The translations under genes and the position numbers were made by a program. DNA of 64,000 bases, from positions 9,729,042 through 9,793,041 of the forward strand of contig CM037885.1 of NCBI GenBank assembly GCA_021292165.1, read 5' to 3'. Under the pieces are notes generated by a model. It saw only the letters and a list, made by a program, of their open reading frames with translations, was not told where the DNA came from and searched no databases. This stretch comes from Shinisaurus crocodilurus. Taxonomy: Eukaryota > Chordata > Lepidosauria > Squamata > Shinisauridae. Each line of letters begins with the position of its first letter. The stretch's first letter is position 1. Shown piece after piece: positions 22,182 through 36,116 of the stretch.

Positions 22182-25100
22182 ACTGTGAAGCAGCTCATAG
22201 TCATACCATCCTAATGCTTAGTCAAAATCCCCTTCTTGTAATTTGAACGCGTTGGTTCTGGTATTGACCCCTGCTGGAACAACAGAAAACACATTTGCTC
22301 CAGTGTCTATGTAGCAACCCTTCAAATATTTGTAGATGGCTATCAGATCTTAATAATCTTTTCTCCACGCTAAACATACTCAACTCCTTCAACCTTTCTT
22401 TATGGAACTTGGTCTACAGGCCTCTCCCTCACCATCTTTGTCACCCTCTTCTTGATATGGTCCAGATGTCCATAACCTTCTTTAACTGCTGTGCTCAGAA
22501 TTGGAGACATTACTCCAGGTGAGGTCTGACCAAAGCAGGTGAGGTCTGACCTAGGAGGAGGGCCTTTTCTGTGGCAGCCCCCAATTTATGGAACTCTCTC
22601 CCCAGTGACCTCCGCCGTGCCCCTTCCTTGATTAGCTTCCGCCGTGCATTAAAAACGTGGCTTTTCAGGTGGGAATATGGGGTGGGTTAGGATTTTTAAG
22701 TTTTGTTCTGTTTTTAATTGTGTTTTATACTGTGTGTGTGTGTGTGTCCCCTTGTATTTTAGTGGATTGTAAATCGCTCAGAGTGGCCGGATGTCTGGCC
22801 AGATGGGCGATTCATAAATATAATAAATAAATAAATAAATAACTTTTCGTTTCTAGCACCCGCCAGTCTGTGGTAGGCCATTCCACATGTAGCAGAATTG
22901 TTGGAGCCTCCCATTGGTTGAGCATTGATGTTCCTTGGGGAAGGGTGCTCTCCCTGCCCGAGGCTATGAGAACTGAGAGATGCTCTGCCTAAGGTCCCAG
23001 GCTGGCTGTGCGCCTCCTGCCTTCTGGGTGAATGGGGCAGGAGGAGGAGGAGGAGGAGGAGGAGGAGGAGAATTGGGATCCTCCACGGGCAGTGAGTCAA
23101 GCAGCTCAGCAACTGGGTTGCCTGGGACAACACTTGTGAAGCTTACTCCTTCATGGGTTGTGTGAAGAAAAGAGCCTTTGCGGGTTCCTACATGCACATG
23201 CACACACACACACACACACACACACACCCTCATGTGTGAACCGGCTAAAGGCTGGGAGGAGGCGATGGCGCCTGGAAGTCCTGAAAGCCGGAGACCCGGC
23301 TTTCAAATGCAAATGTAGTTCAGGCCCAGTAAGTCAAGAGTCATGAGTTCCCCTCCCCCTGTCTGGCCAGGTGAAGTGCATCATGATTGGCTAAGAAGCA
23401 GCAAAGCTACAGGAAGGAGGAGGGGAGGGGGAAAGAGCTATTTCCCAACGTGTGGGTTTTTGTCTTTGTCTTTGGTCATCGCGTGGCTGCCGGCTGTTGG
23501 AGCAATGGCGGTAAGCCAAGGAGAGGCCCAAGCCTTCGGGAGGCCTCAGGATTCGACCCCAGATAGCTCCTGGTGAAATTAGCTGAATGAGGGCTCTGGT
23601 AAAGGCAAGCCTTGTGGGAGGCTACCCATCTCGGACCTTCGGGTAGGTGTGGTAATCCTCCCCGGGCAGCAAGGCTGTGCTGGATCTAATCCTGGAAGAG
23701 AACTGACCCTCAGGTAACAGAGTTGTGTGCCTGAGAGATATAAAGAAGTAGGTTTTGTTATTTTGCAGCTTTACTGTGTACCAAAGTGTCTCTCTCTAAT
23801 TTTGTGTCCTTCCCTCATTTCCCTATTGGTTGTTGTAAAATGCTACCTGAATAAACTTCCTTTTGGTTTTTTACCCCACATGGTGTTTGTAGATTGCTCT
23901 GTAGTTCCAGCAACTAAATCCAGGTTACAGTCAGAAAGGCAAGTCCCTGAACAGAGATTCAAGTAGGATTGCAGACAGTTGAGGCTGGCAATCTGGTATC
24001 TTGAGATCTCTGGGGGTCTTGGGTCCTTTGGGTAGGAAAGGGTGGGTTGTGGCGGGTCAGCCAACCCCCCCTTCCTTCACAGGTTGCATGCTGCAACTCC
24101 CGTCAGGTTAGAGGCAGGGCTGACCCTGCTATTAGGCAGAATGAGGCAGCTGCTTTTGGGGTGTCATAAGAGCGCTGCAAAAGGTTATCATCATTATTGT
24201 ATTTTTACTGCTAAGGAGGGAGAGAGGGGCTTCTGGGATTTCCAGTCTCAGTTGCCAGAATTACTTGGATGGCTTTGGGTACTGTGCACCTTGACTTTGG
24301 GGCAATTTGCTGCTCTGCCTCAGGCAGCAGAATGTCTTGGGCCAGCCTTGGTTAGAAGGCAGAATAGGTGCATTTATGGCGGTGTCACAACTTCCCCCAT
24401 GACCCCGATCAGGAGCTAGGGGGGCAGGCAGGGAGGAACACGAGCAGCAGTGCCATGCTGCTTTTTGTGCTCCTCACCTTCTCAGTCAGGACCATCCCAC
24501 TTCTCCCTAACAACCATCAGTTTCATCCAGGTGGACCAAAGGGCATTCTATGATGGCGGCAGAGTGGGGTGGGCGGGGGAGGAATATGGACAAAAAGTTC
24601 AGAAAATTTGGAGCTTCCCCTCCCAGATGGTCCCTCTGTTAGGGAATTCAGTATGCCAGCCTTCCCCGATGGATAAACCTACTGATGGTGCCCTCCCATA
24701 GCCCGAGGGCACCAGTTTGGGGTAGTCTGCAGTACGTTTTGCAGCAGGGACATGCTGGGGCAAGTCAGTGGGACAGTGACCATATCTTCCAGAACGTTGG
24801 CACTATCAGCTGCTTTGTCCGTCGTGGGCTGTTCTTGCATTGCTCAGACCAGGGAATGGGCTTTCCTCTCACCATCCACTTAGAAGGAGCCCAGAGGTCT
24901 TGGGCAGCTCTTTGTGGTCTTCTGGTCAGCTTTGAACCTCTCCTTGCCTCTGTGCTGTTTTGCTGCAGGAAAAGCCCACATCTTGTGTGTCTGCCTCCAG
25001 CCTATGTGATCCTTTTGCCCAACCTTGGGACTGCAACTCCCATCTGGCTGGGGATGATGGGAGTTACAGTCCCGACACATCTGAAAGGCGAGAGCATGTT

Positions 25101-27818
25101 GGGGAGGACTGGTTATAGTGTTGCATCAGCAAGGAAGTTACAGGTAGTCCAGTGCCCACCCAGTGTCCCAACGTCAACCCTTTTGTTGTTGCTCTTTGTT
25201 CTTTTCAAAGACTGTGGATACATGCTGCAACCTTACTATTTAAGCACAAGTTCCTGTGTGCATCCAAACGAATATTAGGTAGGGCTCTTAGCTTGCCTTA
25301 GATCAGAACTCTGCTCAAGTTCTGGAGAAAGAAGCCAGACTTGCATACGGTGTAAACACTCAAGTCCTTGTTTTGACCAGAGATTAAGTCTAGCTATTGT
25401 GGCTGAGGCCAAGAGCTAAAAAACTTGTGGGAGTTGAGGGAGGATTCAGCTATTAATTCTGTAGGCAACATAAGGCCCCAATGAAAATATTTATGACATT
25501 TGGGGCCCTTGGCCCATAGTAACTTTGAGTCACAGGCCTAATTGCAAGGGGCTATTATTGCCTCCCGAGATCAGACCCTCCTTCTAATTTCACTGGGGTT
25601 CTATGGGCATCTCATATGTAGCCCTGGTCGTTACATTTCTCTGACGCGAGGGCTGCTAGAGGTGTGTCTACCAAGATTAAGACAAACTTATATTAACATG
25701 GACAATGTGAAAAACTCTTTATGCTGGTTGTTTCAGACAACTAAGGTGGGCTATTTGAATAGCCTAATATAGGAAAAAATGCTCCCCTTTCCCTACCTAG
25801 ACCTATGATTTTGTTGGGGTATGTTCCCAAGAGCTGTGGTTCTAGTTATCATACTGCATGCAGCATTACGTACACAGTGGAAAGCAGAAAAACCTGAGCT
25901 AGCATGCAGTTCTATGGCCCCTGGCAGGGTGTCCCAACCAAGAGCAGACCTCCCACTGCACGGGTGGAGAGGTGGTTCTCCTGGCACAGCAACAGATTTC
26001 AGCTTTACTGTGGCTGCTCCAGCAGTCAGAAGAGCAGAAAGAGGGTGTGTCCTGAGGCTGTGTCAGGTGCTGATTGGGGGAGGCTTTGGACCTGCTGGAT
26101 CCAAAGTTTCCTCCTTCCTTGGACACACCACTGGAGGAAGGGAAAAACTACATGAACCCTGGAACTGGCATAATAGGGGGTGACACACACCCCTTCTCAG
26201 GGATGAGTCTGACTCAAGTCAGACTCGAGTCACAATATTTTTAATAGGACTCGAGACTTGACTCGGGACTCGAGACCAAGGACTCTTCAACATCCCTGGG
26301 CTGTGCCAGGAGTGAAGTGCGATCACCGGCGAAGATTTTTTTTTTTAACATAATTTTCCTAAAATGCAACCTTTCAGACATGTTGGATTTGGCTGCCTCT
26401 GCCTGCCTGTTTGAGGTTCCCAGCCTCCTCTGCCTGCCTGGTCTCTTCTTAACCAGTGCAGTTCCACAGTTTGAATTGTCCAAGACAAACGCCTCTGCCT
26501 GCTTTGGGGTTCCCTGCCTCCTCTGCCTGCCTGATTATTTTGGGTGTGTCTGCCTGGTCTGTTCGTCAAAATCAGTTGCAGTTTTGAAATAAAAAGGCAC
26601 ACTTGTGCCTAGAATTTATTTAAGCCACACATCTGAAGTAGCCTTATTTTGTTGGGAAACCCCCCCACTGATTTTTAATAGGGACTCGTGGAGTCAGCTT
26701 TGGGAGTGACTCGGGACTTGTGAGTCACCATTTTGGACCAAGGACTCGGACTCGAGACTCCGGTCCAAAGACTTATGACTCGAGAATAAGGACTCTTCAA
26801 CATCCCTGCCCCTTCTGCCTTGGCCAGCATGAGCCACTTCATCCACCATGGACAATCCCTGTCCTCCATAGGCTATTACCACATTAGCTGATAGGTTACC
26901 CTCTTCCCCACAGGGGAGTGAGCCAAGACTACAAAGCATAAGGGACTCTGCAATGTTTCTCCTTCTCTGGCAGAAGGATCTCGGGGTCTGCATTGCCATA
27001 CCCTGCAGCTCTTTAAAGGTGGCTTTTACAATTGCACTCCTTACAAGGGCCTGATGAGATCTAGGAATTTGGCGGAAAAGCCAATGCCTTCACCCCTTTT
27101 TAGTCTGGTCTGTGTGGTAGGGGGATACAGGAAGATTTTGGGGACCTCCCACTCTTGTATCTGACTTGCTTCCATCATCCCCCACACTACTTTCTAGTAA
27201 ACCAAACTTCAGGTGGAAGGATTCACCCTAAATCAAGGGGAGAGGAATGGAGCGCCCCCTGCCCTGGTTCACCCCCATTGCCTCTTGGGCTCCTGGCATG
27301 ACATTTCACTCCCACTGTATGGAGGGATATTGGCCAGGACTCGAAGTGGCCATCTCAGTGGCTCTTTGTTGGCTGGGAGCCCTCCTGAGCATTGGGCAAG
27401 CCAGCCTTGCAGGCTCAGCAGTTTGTGTAGCTGGAAACCTTCCAGCAATGACTTACCTGCCAATATGTTCTTCATGGCTCCTCCTACTGTTCAAATAGTT
27501 TTCAGTCCCTATCTAACATGTGGGTGGGTGCAGGGAAGGGATTGAGATGCTCTCGCCCACAAACTGAGGGTCGGACACTTTTAGAGTGGTCTCCAATAAG
27601 AGGAAACTGGTTGCAAAGCTTTTGCCAGGAAACGGTCAGGGCCACTTACCCGTGTGACCAGAAATTATTCGGCTGTACCTTTTGACATGGCACAAGAATT
27701 AACCCATACTTAACTACCTTTGCTGAATGGATGCAAATAGCAGCAGGGGGTTGCAGTCAGGATGCTGTGCCTCTATTACAGCTCTGATCTTGTGAAGAAT
27801 AAAACATGAATCCAGGCA

Positions 27819-28690
27819 GTTGCAAATTCTTTTCTTTATTGACATTGTCATTTGCAAATACAATACATTAAGAATTTTGTCAAAAAGTCTCATTTTTGTA
27901 AAAAAAAAAAAAAATACAACTTTTTAAATTACATGTTTCTGGCCTCTGGCCTGCCCCACTGCTGTTAAGCAGTTTCCTCTATCCAGAGATGCTGCCTGAA
28001 CTGCTTTTTCACCTTTTTTTAAACCCTATTATTTATACTATGTACAAATAGCCACAGAATTGAAAAGTGTCCTTAGAAAAGTGACTCAAGTTTCCACCTT
28101 TATAGTTATCAGCTCCCCACCATGGGGCTTGGTTGTATTCTTAAATTAAAGGGAAGAAGTTTCCCCCAACATCAGATATGAGGGAAATAAGGTTATTTCT
28201 TTTTTAGAAAAAGAATAGTTAACACAACGTGCTTTGCTGCCAGCCTCCAAACGTGCCTGCAACTCTGCAGAATGAGTCTGCTCCCAACCTCTGCAAGAGA
28301 GGTAAAAAGTTAACTCAAATAGTTGATGGAACGTGATGTATACACCAACTTATGCCAAGAGGGCTTTAAACTTCATCAGCAGGACAGTTATCTCCCCAAA
28401 AGACGTCCCTTTCTGTTCAGAATGAGAGGAATCCGCACTGAGTTGGTGCCTCCGTCCAAGCCCCGCTACACTTGAATGTCCATTAAGACCATTCCCTGCT
28501 GCTCTTTCAATGCTTCAACTGCTACAAGAGCAGCTGCGGCAGAACTGTGACTCCCTGGAGTCCCATCATTGCCAAGATCCAGCCCAGCCCACGACGGGAT
28601 GAAGACTTCTTTTCTAAAAGTCATTTTTTCTGAAGTATACATCCAATGTAGATAAGCCACGTGGTAATCAGGGAGTAAAACTGAAGTGCC
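27819..28690 (-). other. DEDD2: DEDD2 3' terminal exon, copy 2 (proximal)
   Basis: Same structure as 17,095-17,966: acceptor after ctctcacag at 28,690 and AATAAA near the end. It lies closest to the rest of DEDD2, so it is the likely transcript end. As 3' UTR it would leave the stop codon 22 nt before the last junction, too close to trigger nonsense-mediated decay. Confidence 0.65.
27835..27840 (-). terminator. poly(A) signal AATAAA, DEDD2 proximal end
   Basis: Minus-strand AATAAA (tttatt on plus) about 15-20 nt from the probable cleavage site. Confidence 0.75.
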
Positions 28691-29366
28691 CTGTGAGAGA
28701 ATAGACTGTGTTAAACAGGGTACTAGCTACTAGCTCCATAACCATCTGTTTGTATTCAGGCACCAGGCAAGACTGTTGTTTCAGAGAGCCTTTGGACTCT
28801 GATCATCAGCTGTGACTTCTATCTACTTATGCTCTTCTCTGGTCTAGTTTTCTAGTTCCGTTGCTTTTTAAAATCTTGTTCTTTATGATGTTTTAATTTG
28901 TATTATACATTTTAAATAAAAATGTTTAAATAAAGTATCTACTGGAAGATCCAGCCTTGCTGAAATCAGAAACAGGAAGGAATTTCCAGACCCTACATGA
29001 ATCAGCCCTATCTTGTTAATGGAGGACTTGTGGTCAGCATGTTCTGGGAAATAGGACAAACCACATTAGCACAAAAGCATGTCACAGCACTACGATCTGG
29101 TACTAGTTGTGAAAAGAACTTGAGCTAGTCTCCATATGGAAAAACAGCCACACCAATTTTTAAGGTACTGAGCACCTGATGTTGTCCAGTAGGAACACCC
29201 AAATGAAGTCCCTAATGCTACCTGCAAAATTAATCTCTTTTGCTGAGCCTTTGGGGCAAGACAGCGGCTGACAAATAGGGGAGATTGCTAAGAAATCAGG
29301 AGTAATGATCACAAATATCACAAGTCAATCTAGAGAGAACATACCTAAGTTTCCTAGAGGCTGGAG

Positions 29367-29740
29367 CTACCAGACCTGGGGAATAACACTTTCCAGCAAC
29401 AGACGTCGCCCCTCCTCATAATCATCCTCATCCACATTGACCAGTAGCCGGATAGCTTCCTGGCCTACAGCCTCTTTGAGAGAGTCTGTGATGAAGACTC
29501 CTTTCAGTGCCTCCAGCAGTGAGCCATTCATATAATCACTCCAGAAGGCGTCGAGGTAGGACAACTCTGAGAACTTGATGTCACAGATGATTGAGCCCAG
29601 ATCACGGGATTTGAGGATGGTGTTGGACTGCCCAAATACATCAAACTGACGTTCCAGTCGGTTCTGCTTGTTTGACATCACATTCTGACGCAAGACAGGC
29701 TCATGCTCACAGTATTCTGCACGAACACGGAGCCGGATGT
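29367..29740 (-). CDS. DEDD2: DEDD2 last coding exon, proximal copy 2
   Basis: Phase-2 continuation (AC completing the Asp codon begun in exon 35,625-35,756). It encodes the conserved C-terminal region of the DEDD family from DIRLRVRAEYC to EGRRLLLE and ends SVIPQVW then TAG. The donor ag|gtatgt at 29,345 follows the stop by 22 nt. The sequence is the same as the copy at 18,643-19,016. Confidence 0.92.
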
Positions 29741-29784
29741 CTGAGCAGGACACACGGAACAGAGAGAGAGAGAGAGAGAGAGGG

Positions 29785-32700
29785 AGGGGGAACGAAGAGA
29801 AAGAGAGGCATTAGAGCTAGGGGTCACAAACAGAGCACGTAGACAAACACACAGTCATGCAGCGATATTCCAGGGTTGGACTGTCCAACAGCCCTCAACA
29901 GGTGCTGAACATAAAGACCAACCAAGCTGAAGATCCAGGCCACTCAGGTTGCCCAAAATGTTCAGGTCCCTTGAGATGGTCCGTCCCAGCAAGGGGTGTT
30001 CACACTCGTTTTTCAAATATACCTTTGGCATGAAGTTAGAGCTGAACTTCGCTAATACCCATCCAGCAGGCTCCATATTCCACATCTAACTGCACCATGT
30101 AACATAGCTACTAAGTAGCACAGGCACAACCTGTCTCAAATCCCACCCACAGGATCAGAAGAACAAACCTATGAGTCTAGTATCTTCCCCACCCCACCCA
30201 CTCCATGCCTATTTTAGAGCAATCTGCTCCAGTCCGAATAGTTTGTGCCGATGGAGAAATTCTTCAAAAGCCTTCAAATTATTTTCAATCCAAAATGTTG
30301 ACACTAGCCTCTCCAAGTTAGTTCAGGTTGTTATTGCTGTATGAACAGTAACAGGAATGAATGCTTCATCAACCTGGACCACAGCTTTATCAAGGGCCAT
30401 GACTTGGGAGGGAGAAGACAGAGGAGATCTTAGATTAAAGCTAACCACTGAGCCAGCTGGACTCTTCTGCATAAACACTCAAACGTTAAGATAATTAGGC
30501 TCTAGCCATCTGGTGACTGACTTGCTGCAAGACAGGTTTACTACCATGCTGTAGATGCCCTGAGAAATTAGTGAAGTTCAGCTGTAACTATGGACAGTGG
30601 AAGTGGAAGGACAGATTTGTTTTGTTCAATTGCCCAAAATATCAGCATTGTAGCTGAAAATTTAAAAGGTTCAAAAGGGAGGGAGAAATGGAACATATAC
30701 AAAGTAGGATACGTTAAAAAATGAGGCAGGTGATATATTACATACGCTCAACAAGGCCGTCAGCTTTAATTTCTCTGTGTCTTGTGGTCATCACCTGTAG
30801 AAGCATTAACTCAAAGTGCAGTCACAGCCCTTTACCAGCAACTTTGTACGGCCTGGAGCCCACACCCACCCATGGTAGGTGCTATAAGGCAGCGTTTTGG
30901 TAGCCAACTACTAGTCCTCAATCAGCAGCACACTCAGAACCCTTCTTTCCAGATGGGCAACAGCAGAGCTATGCAGCAAATTCTATTTGATAGTTGTCAT
31001 TGAAGTTTTGTTTTTGTTTTTTAACTGCACAGCAGATTAGCCAGTAAATGGCATCATTTCAGTCCATGTAAGAAAGCCAGGAGTTTCTACTAGAAGCAGT
31101 GCCATCTCCACACAACATAATGCTCAATGCACTGGAAGCCTTCAGTTCAAGGCAGAGACACCCACCATTACTCTGTACACCAACACCTGCTTGCCTTGAT
31201 GGGGCAACATGTTAAAGGAGCTCAGCTGCTGGGCCCACTGGAAACTGTTCCCGTATCCCAACCACAGCCCTCCCACTCAATATGCTGGCTATACGCAGAG
31301 TAGCTGAGAGGTTCCATTTTATTAGTCCTGTACACAGCTTAAAATACTTTTTGCATCCACGGTTTGGCACATGAATTTGTCAGAACAGAATAGCTCATCT
31401 GCTTTTCAATATCAACAGTGTTGTGGAGTACTTAACGATAGCAGCTGTCAGAGTTGGCGTTAACACACTGGCATCCCTTGTGCAACAGTTATGTCCCACT
31501 TAAGTGATTGGAGCCTGTTACTTCCCCAGGACAGGATAAAAGCCTTCAAGTATAGACTACAGGGAACAGACCCAGCTTTTATTTCAAAACAGGCAGGACG
31601 CGTGTCAACTGCAAGGATGGAGGGAAAGGGTTTCTGCACAACAGGTTTGTAGGGGATGGAAATTGGTTCCATGACTTTACCCAGCCAGTAGTAATGCAAG
31701 CCCTGAGCAGCTGCATTAAATCAGACACTTAACCCATATGGGCAAAACGACACTAGCTGAGGCAACACAAACACCACTGCACCCACCCAACCCGCAACTT
31801 CCAGGCCCCAGTCCCAGTGAAATAATCCCACTGTGGTTACTGTTTAGAAGTACAGACAACTTGAAAATATGTCACTGAGCCCCATACTGCAGAGGCTTCT
31901 GCCAATGTCTTTTCCCAAGTTTGAATCACAGTAGCAAGACTGAAGGAGAAGCCCCCAAGTCCATTACCACTCGAGTAGGATGGTTTCAGAGAATGAGGCC
32001 TGTCACCTCATCATCCATGCAACCCCCTTAGCATGTGTTCAGTATGATTAAGTGATTACAAACCGAGATCAGAGGGCCCAACAAGAATTAAATTACCAGT
32101 TCTCATAAAAGTGTTGGGACCTGCATATAGTTCTGATTCAGTTCTGCTCCATATACTACATTTTGCCCTCCCTCCCCAGTTTGACACACAAATTAATGTT
32201 TACAGGCCAGCAAAACCCATTACAGACAATTTAACCGCGGAAAAATGCCTCCATTGTGTAGAAGGCAACAAGTCCCAGAGTCCAAGGCTGTGTCCCTCAC
32301 AACTTGTTTAACAAGAGCGCTGCAGGGTCCAGATGCAGGATCGCTTCTAACATAGGAGAAGCGTTGAAGAGGAGGCTGAAATAATCATGAGGGCCACACT
32401 TAAGTTTTTGCTTTTTAGTTTGTTTGGGTATTTTTACCAGTGTCTGGTACTTGGCCCGCTTGCCTGGGCCAATACTTATGCTTTTCCAGGGATGGATTTC
32501 AACTGTGGACCGAGAGAAACATGGTTCAAGACTTTTAGCACATGGTAACATCAAGAAATCATTCTGAGATTCAATATGGCAAAAGAACACAAAATGGCGT
32601 AAAGGACCCAGGCTAACTTCTAGGTTAAGTTGATATGGACTGCTGCAGATACCAGACATCACTTGGGAGCTCACACTGCAAGGACACAGGATGTATGTTC

Positions 32701-35624
32701 TTCCTTATTACTGAGGACCACCAAGTGGCAGACAGATCAGTGCTAGCTAGGTCACATTAATCATAATGGCAGATTTACTAGGTGAGGACTACTGAAACAA
32801 TACCAATTGGATTTTGAGATGTAAACAGTGAATGGGCTATTAACTCTTAGCAACTCACCCACCAATAATAAATGTTGACTGACCAGGGGGAAAACTGCCA
32901 AAGAAAACTGATGGAAATATTGAAAGACAGGTAAAGAAATTACGGGCATGCTTCTGCCTCAAGCAGAAGAGATTAAAAGGAGCCCAAGAGGGATTCCATA
33001 GCAGCTTATGGTGGCCTGGTATCTGCAGCAGTAGCTTTATCCACAAGGGGATCACCTGATATGGGAGCTACTGGCTCCCTGCCTAGCTAGCTGAGCAATG
33101 CCTTCAGTGGATTGGCACTTAAGACATCAACTGATGACAGCCCCACATGGGGAACATCCCAGCCTGTTTCCATCAGACCCTGCTGGAGGTTTGCAGTACA
33201 AGCCCCCCGCGGTGCCAGTCTGGAGTGGCTCTATACACTTGCACAATCCCAGGAGCTGCCAATGCAGCCCTGTCCCCACTAAGCATCAGAATAGCCAATA
33301 TGCCTTTAAGAATTGGCTGTTTGAGTGGCTGGCATGCAGGGTGAGGCAGCCCACGGTTCCTCCAGAAATAGGTAACTCAGCACACATTTAAACACAGTTT
33401 TGCTTTCACAAAGAACTGGTGGAAATTTGGGTGCATGGATTCATTTACCTTTGCGAGACCATTCTGTGAGAAGAGTGCACAAGAGAGACAGAGTCTCTTT
33501 ATCATCAACTTTTGCTTAGTAACCTGGAATTTAAATGGTGGATTGAGAAAGAATTGGCAGAAATCAAGCAGCAACAAAAAAAAGATCATTGGGGGCTTGT
33601 GTGTTCTTTTTCAGTAACTAAGGCCTAGTTCTTGCAGGCTGAAATAGCCCAGGAGGTTGCACACTGGAAAGGGAGATGGGTGTCAGATTCCCAAGTTTAA
33701 GCGTGCAACATGAAAGCATTATAAAAAGCAGAGCTCATTTCAGAAGCAACTGCCTGGATTACATGAGCCTTAAGTTCTGCCCCAGTGAAGCAAGGTAATA
33801 TACAAAGTATACAGGCAACAAACTAGTGTTGAATGGAGCTTACAGTTCGTCCTTGCACCTACCCGGCAGAAGCCTTAGCTGCACCTTGGAAGTTGCAGTT
33901 TTGACACTCATTGTATTATTTTTGAACCTTCTTCGTTAGAACCCATTGCCTGTAAATTGGTCAGATGGTAAGACAAGCGTTTTTGTGCATTCGCTTTTGT
34001 TTCATTTGCATTGCACTGACACAAAGACAATAGCACATTATGTAGTGATCCTACACCAGCCCTTGACACCCACCTGCTGAGTAAGGGCCACTTCAAATCT
34101 TATGCATGTGCAACACTTCCAGATAAGAAAACTGTAAAAACTGTGTGTGGTTTGTCAGATAAGACAAGTCTACATGCAGATTTCACAGTTTCCACATACG
34201 GAACCTCTCTTCATATAGGAAATACATATTTGAAGAAGCCCTGAGGTACAGGAAAGAGATAATATATGCTGGTCTTAGAGATAGACACTCAGTATTGAGC
34301 TGGAAATCAAGTCAGAAATCTGAATGTAATTCACTCAGATGAGTGATAATCACAATTCAGATAAGACTCACGGATTTCAGCAAAATCCAGTTCAATGGGT
34401 TGGTAAGACTGACCAAGACAGGAAAATGAACCCGTTAAGAAAGTCAGAGATAAAACCAGGTTGTATCAACAATGCTACTAAACATATGGCCTAACTCTAT
34501 GTCTGGGCCTTTGATGGAAAAATGGACAACAAGGCTTTCCATAGGATAGTACAGCCATGTGACCAGGTGAGCACGTACAATTTTGGCCACAACTTAAGGC
34601 CACGGAGCAATCATTCACAAGCTTCACTACCACTTAACACTATTCCACACAGAGACTATGTGCATGCAAGTTTCTTGCAGAGCGACCAGGAATCATTCTT
34701 TTTGAAGATACCATGAAGCCTCAAAAAAGCCTCTACTCTTCCATAATTAACTTTATTCCACAAAATATTGTCTGTAGCACATAAAAAATGTCCAGATCTT
34801 GTCATTCTGAATCCAGAATCCTTTCCTTTTGAATTGAATTGAGAGTATGCATATTGTTTCAACAGAAGTTGAATTTGTTTTACTCTGAAATTACCGAAGC
34901 AGAAAAAAGGCAGATACGATGAACAGATCAGATTATCTGCCTTGATGCTTCTCCAACTCATCACAGAAAACATCAGGGCAAGACAGTCTCTCTCCAAAAC
35001 CAGCATATCAAATACATTGGTGCACTGAAGTAACAGCCTCCACATCCCTCCCAGCAATTAGTGCTAAGGGGTTAGTAATCTGAAGGCATCCCTTCTCTCA
35101 TTGATAAAGCTTTTTATTTTGTGTAAGATGCCCTGGGAAATTTTTGTATGAAGGGCAGGGTATAAAATTTGTTGATTATAAATAAACCGTGACCATTTGG
35201 AGAATAGTGAAAATAGGTACAACCAGATCACATTGGGAATTGAAGGCAACATACCAAGGAGTAGATAAGATCCTTCCCACCCTCACCCCAAAGAGGGGGC
35301 CAAAACTCCCATTCCCCCACTGCACTGCAACCAAGTCCTATCACCAGATTTAAACTGCATTTAATAGTGCAAGCCAAAACTCGTTCACTCACATTGAACA
35401 GGACAGCCTACATTACACCTACATGTATGATACTTTTTCCTCCACCCAACCAACCCTGTTCCCCTCTGGCTCCAGCCAGAGAGAGGATGAATAACTGATC
35501 AGACCCTTATCAGAAACCGAAGTTGCTAATGAGCATTTTAGAGTGGTTTCGTGGGCATTATAATTTTTTTTAGTCCAAATCAAGGGAGCCCCAGGAACAC
35601 AGCACATGATTGGCAAACACCTAC
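29785..35624 (-). other. last intron of DEDD2
   Basis: 29,785-32,910 belongs to the duplicated unit. 32,911-35,624 is single copy. No exon or RNA gene is recognised. Short frames at 33,098-33,391 and 34,656-35,057 have no domain or splice support. Confidence 0.5.
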
Positions 35625-35756
35625 CACAGGTCACTTTTGTGGGAGTTTGGATCTCCTGCTTTGGAGCAGAAGCTGCTTTGGCTCCACGTCGCCTGCGGGG
35701 AGGAGTAGACTTTGCCCGGCCTCTGCTTACTCGCTTCCTTTTGCTGGAATTGGAGC
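35625..35756 (-). CDS. DEDD2: DEDD2 basic-linker exon
   Basis: 132-bp exon: acceptor tctag|gctcc at 35,756, donor tgtg|gtaggt after 35,625. It encodes a lysine/arginine-rich linker with KRKR and RRRR clusters, consistent with nuclear localisation signals, and ends ...PTKVTC just before the conserved DIRLRV domain. Human DEDD2 has a comparable basic exon here. Confidence 0.85.
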
Positions 35757-35873
35757 CTAGAGAGGGAAAGAGGGACCTAAATGATTATCTGGGCAACAGA
35801 AGCAGTTCAGATCCCATATATCTACTGTCCCTAACTCCCAATTCCATGCTACCAAATACTGACACAGTGATTC

Positions 35874-36116
35874 ATTATTTATTATTTATTTATTATATTT
35901 CTATCCCACCTTTTTTCCTGCAAGGAACCCAGGGCGGCTTACATAATCCTCCTCCTCCCCATTTTATCCTCACAACAACCCTGTGAGGTAGGTTAGGCTG
36001 AGTCAATGACTGGTCCAAAGTCACCCAGTGTGCTTCGTGGCCATGCAGGGACTCAAATCTGGTTCTCCTGAGTCCCAGGCCAACACTCTAACCACTACGC
36101 CACGCTGGCTCTTGGA
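35874..36116 (-). mobile_element. tRNA-derived SINE in DEDD2 intron
   Basis: Minus-strand copy of the family at 4316. The taaat-rich tail is at the plus-left end, then cagggcggcttacataatcc, caaccctgtgaggtaggtta, and the tRNA-like head ending cacgctggctct. Confidence 0.85.

Larger units (their letters stand above)
22182..32910. repeat. 10.7-kb tandem duplication, copy 2
   Basis: Second unit of the duplication starting at 11,444. It begins inside the duplicated CR1 (actgtgaagcagctcatagt) and ends at aaagaaaactg, after which unique DEDD2 intron sequence continues. Differences from copy 1 are almost all 1-7 bp indels in simple-sequence runs. One clear substitution is tga|gagtca at 15,997 against tgt|gagtca at about 26,720. 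Confidence 0.97.
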
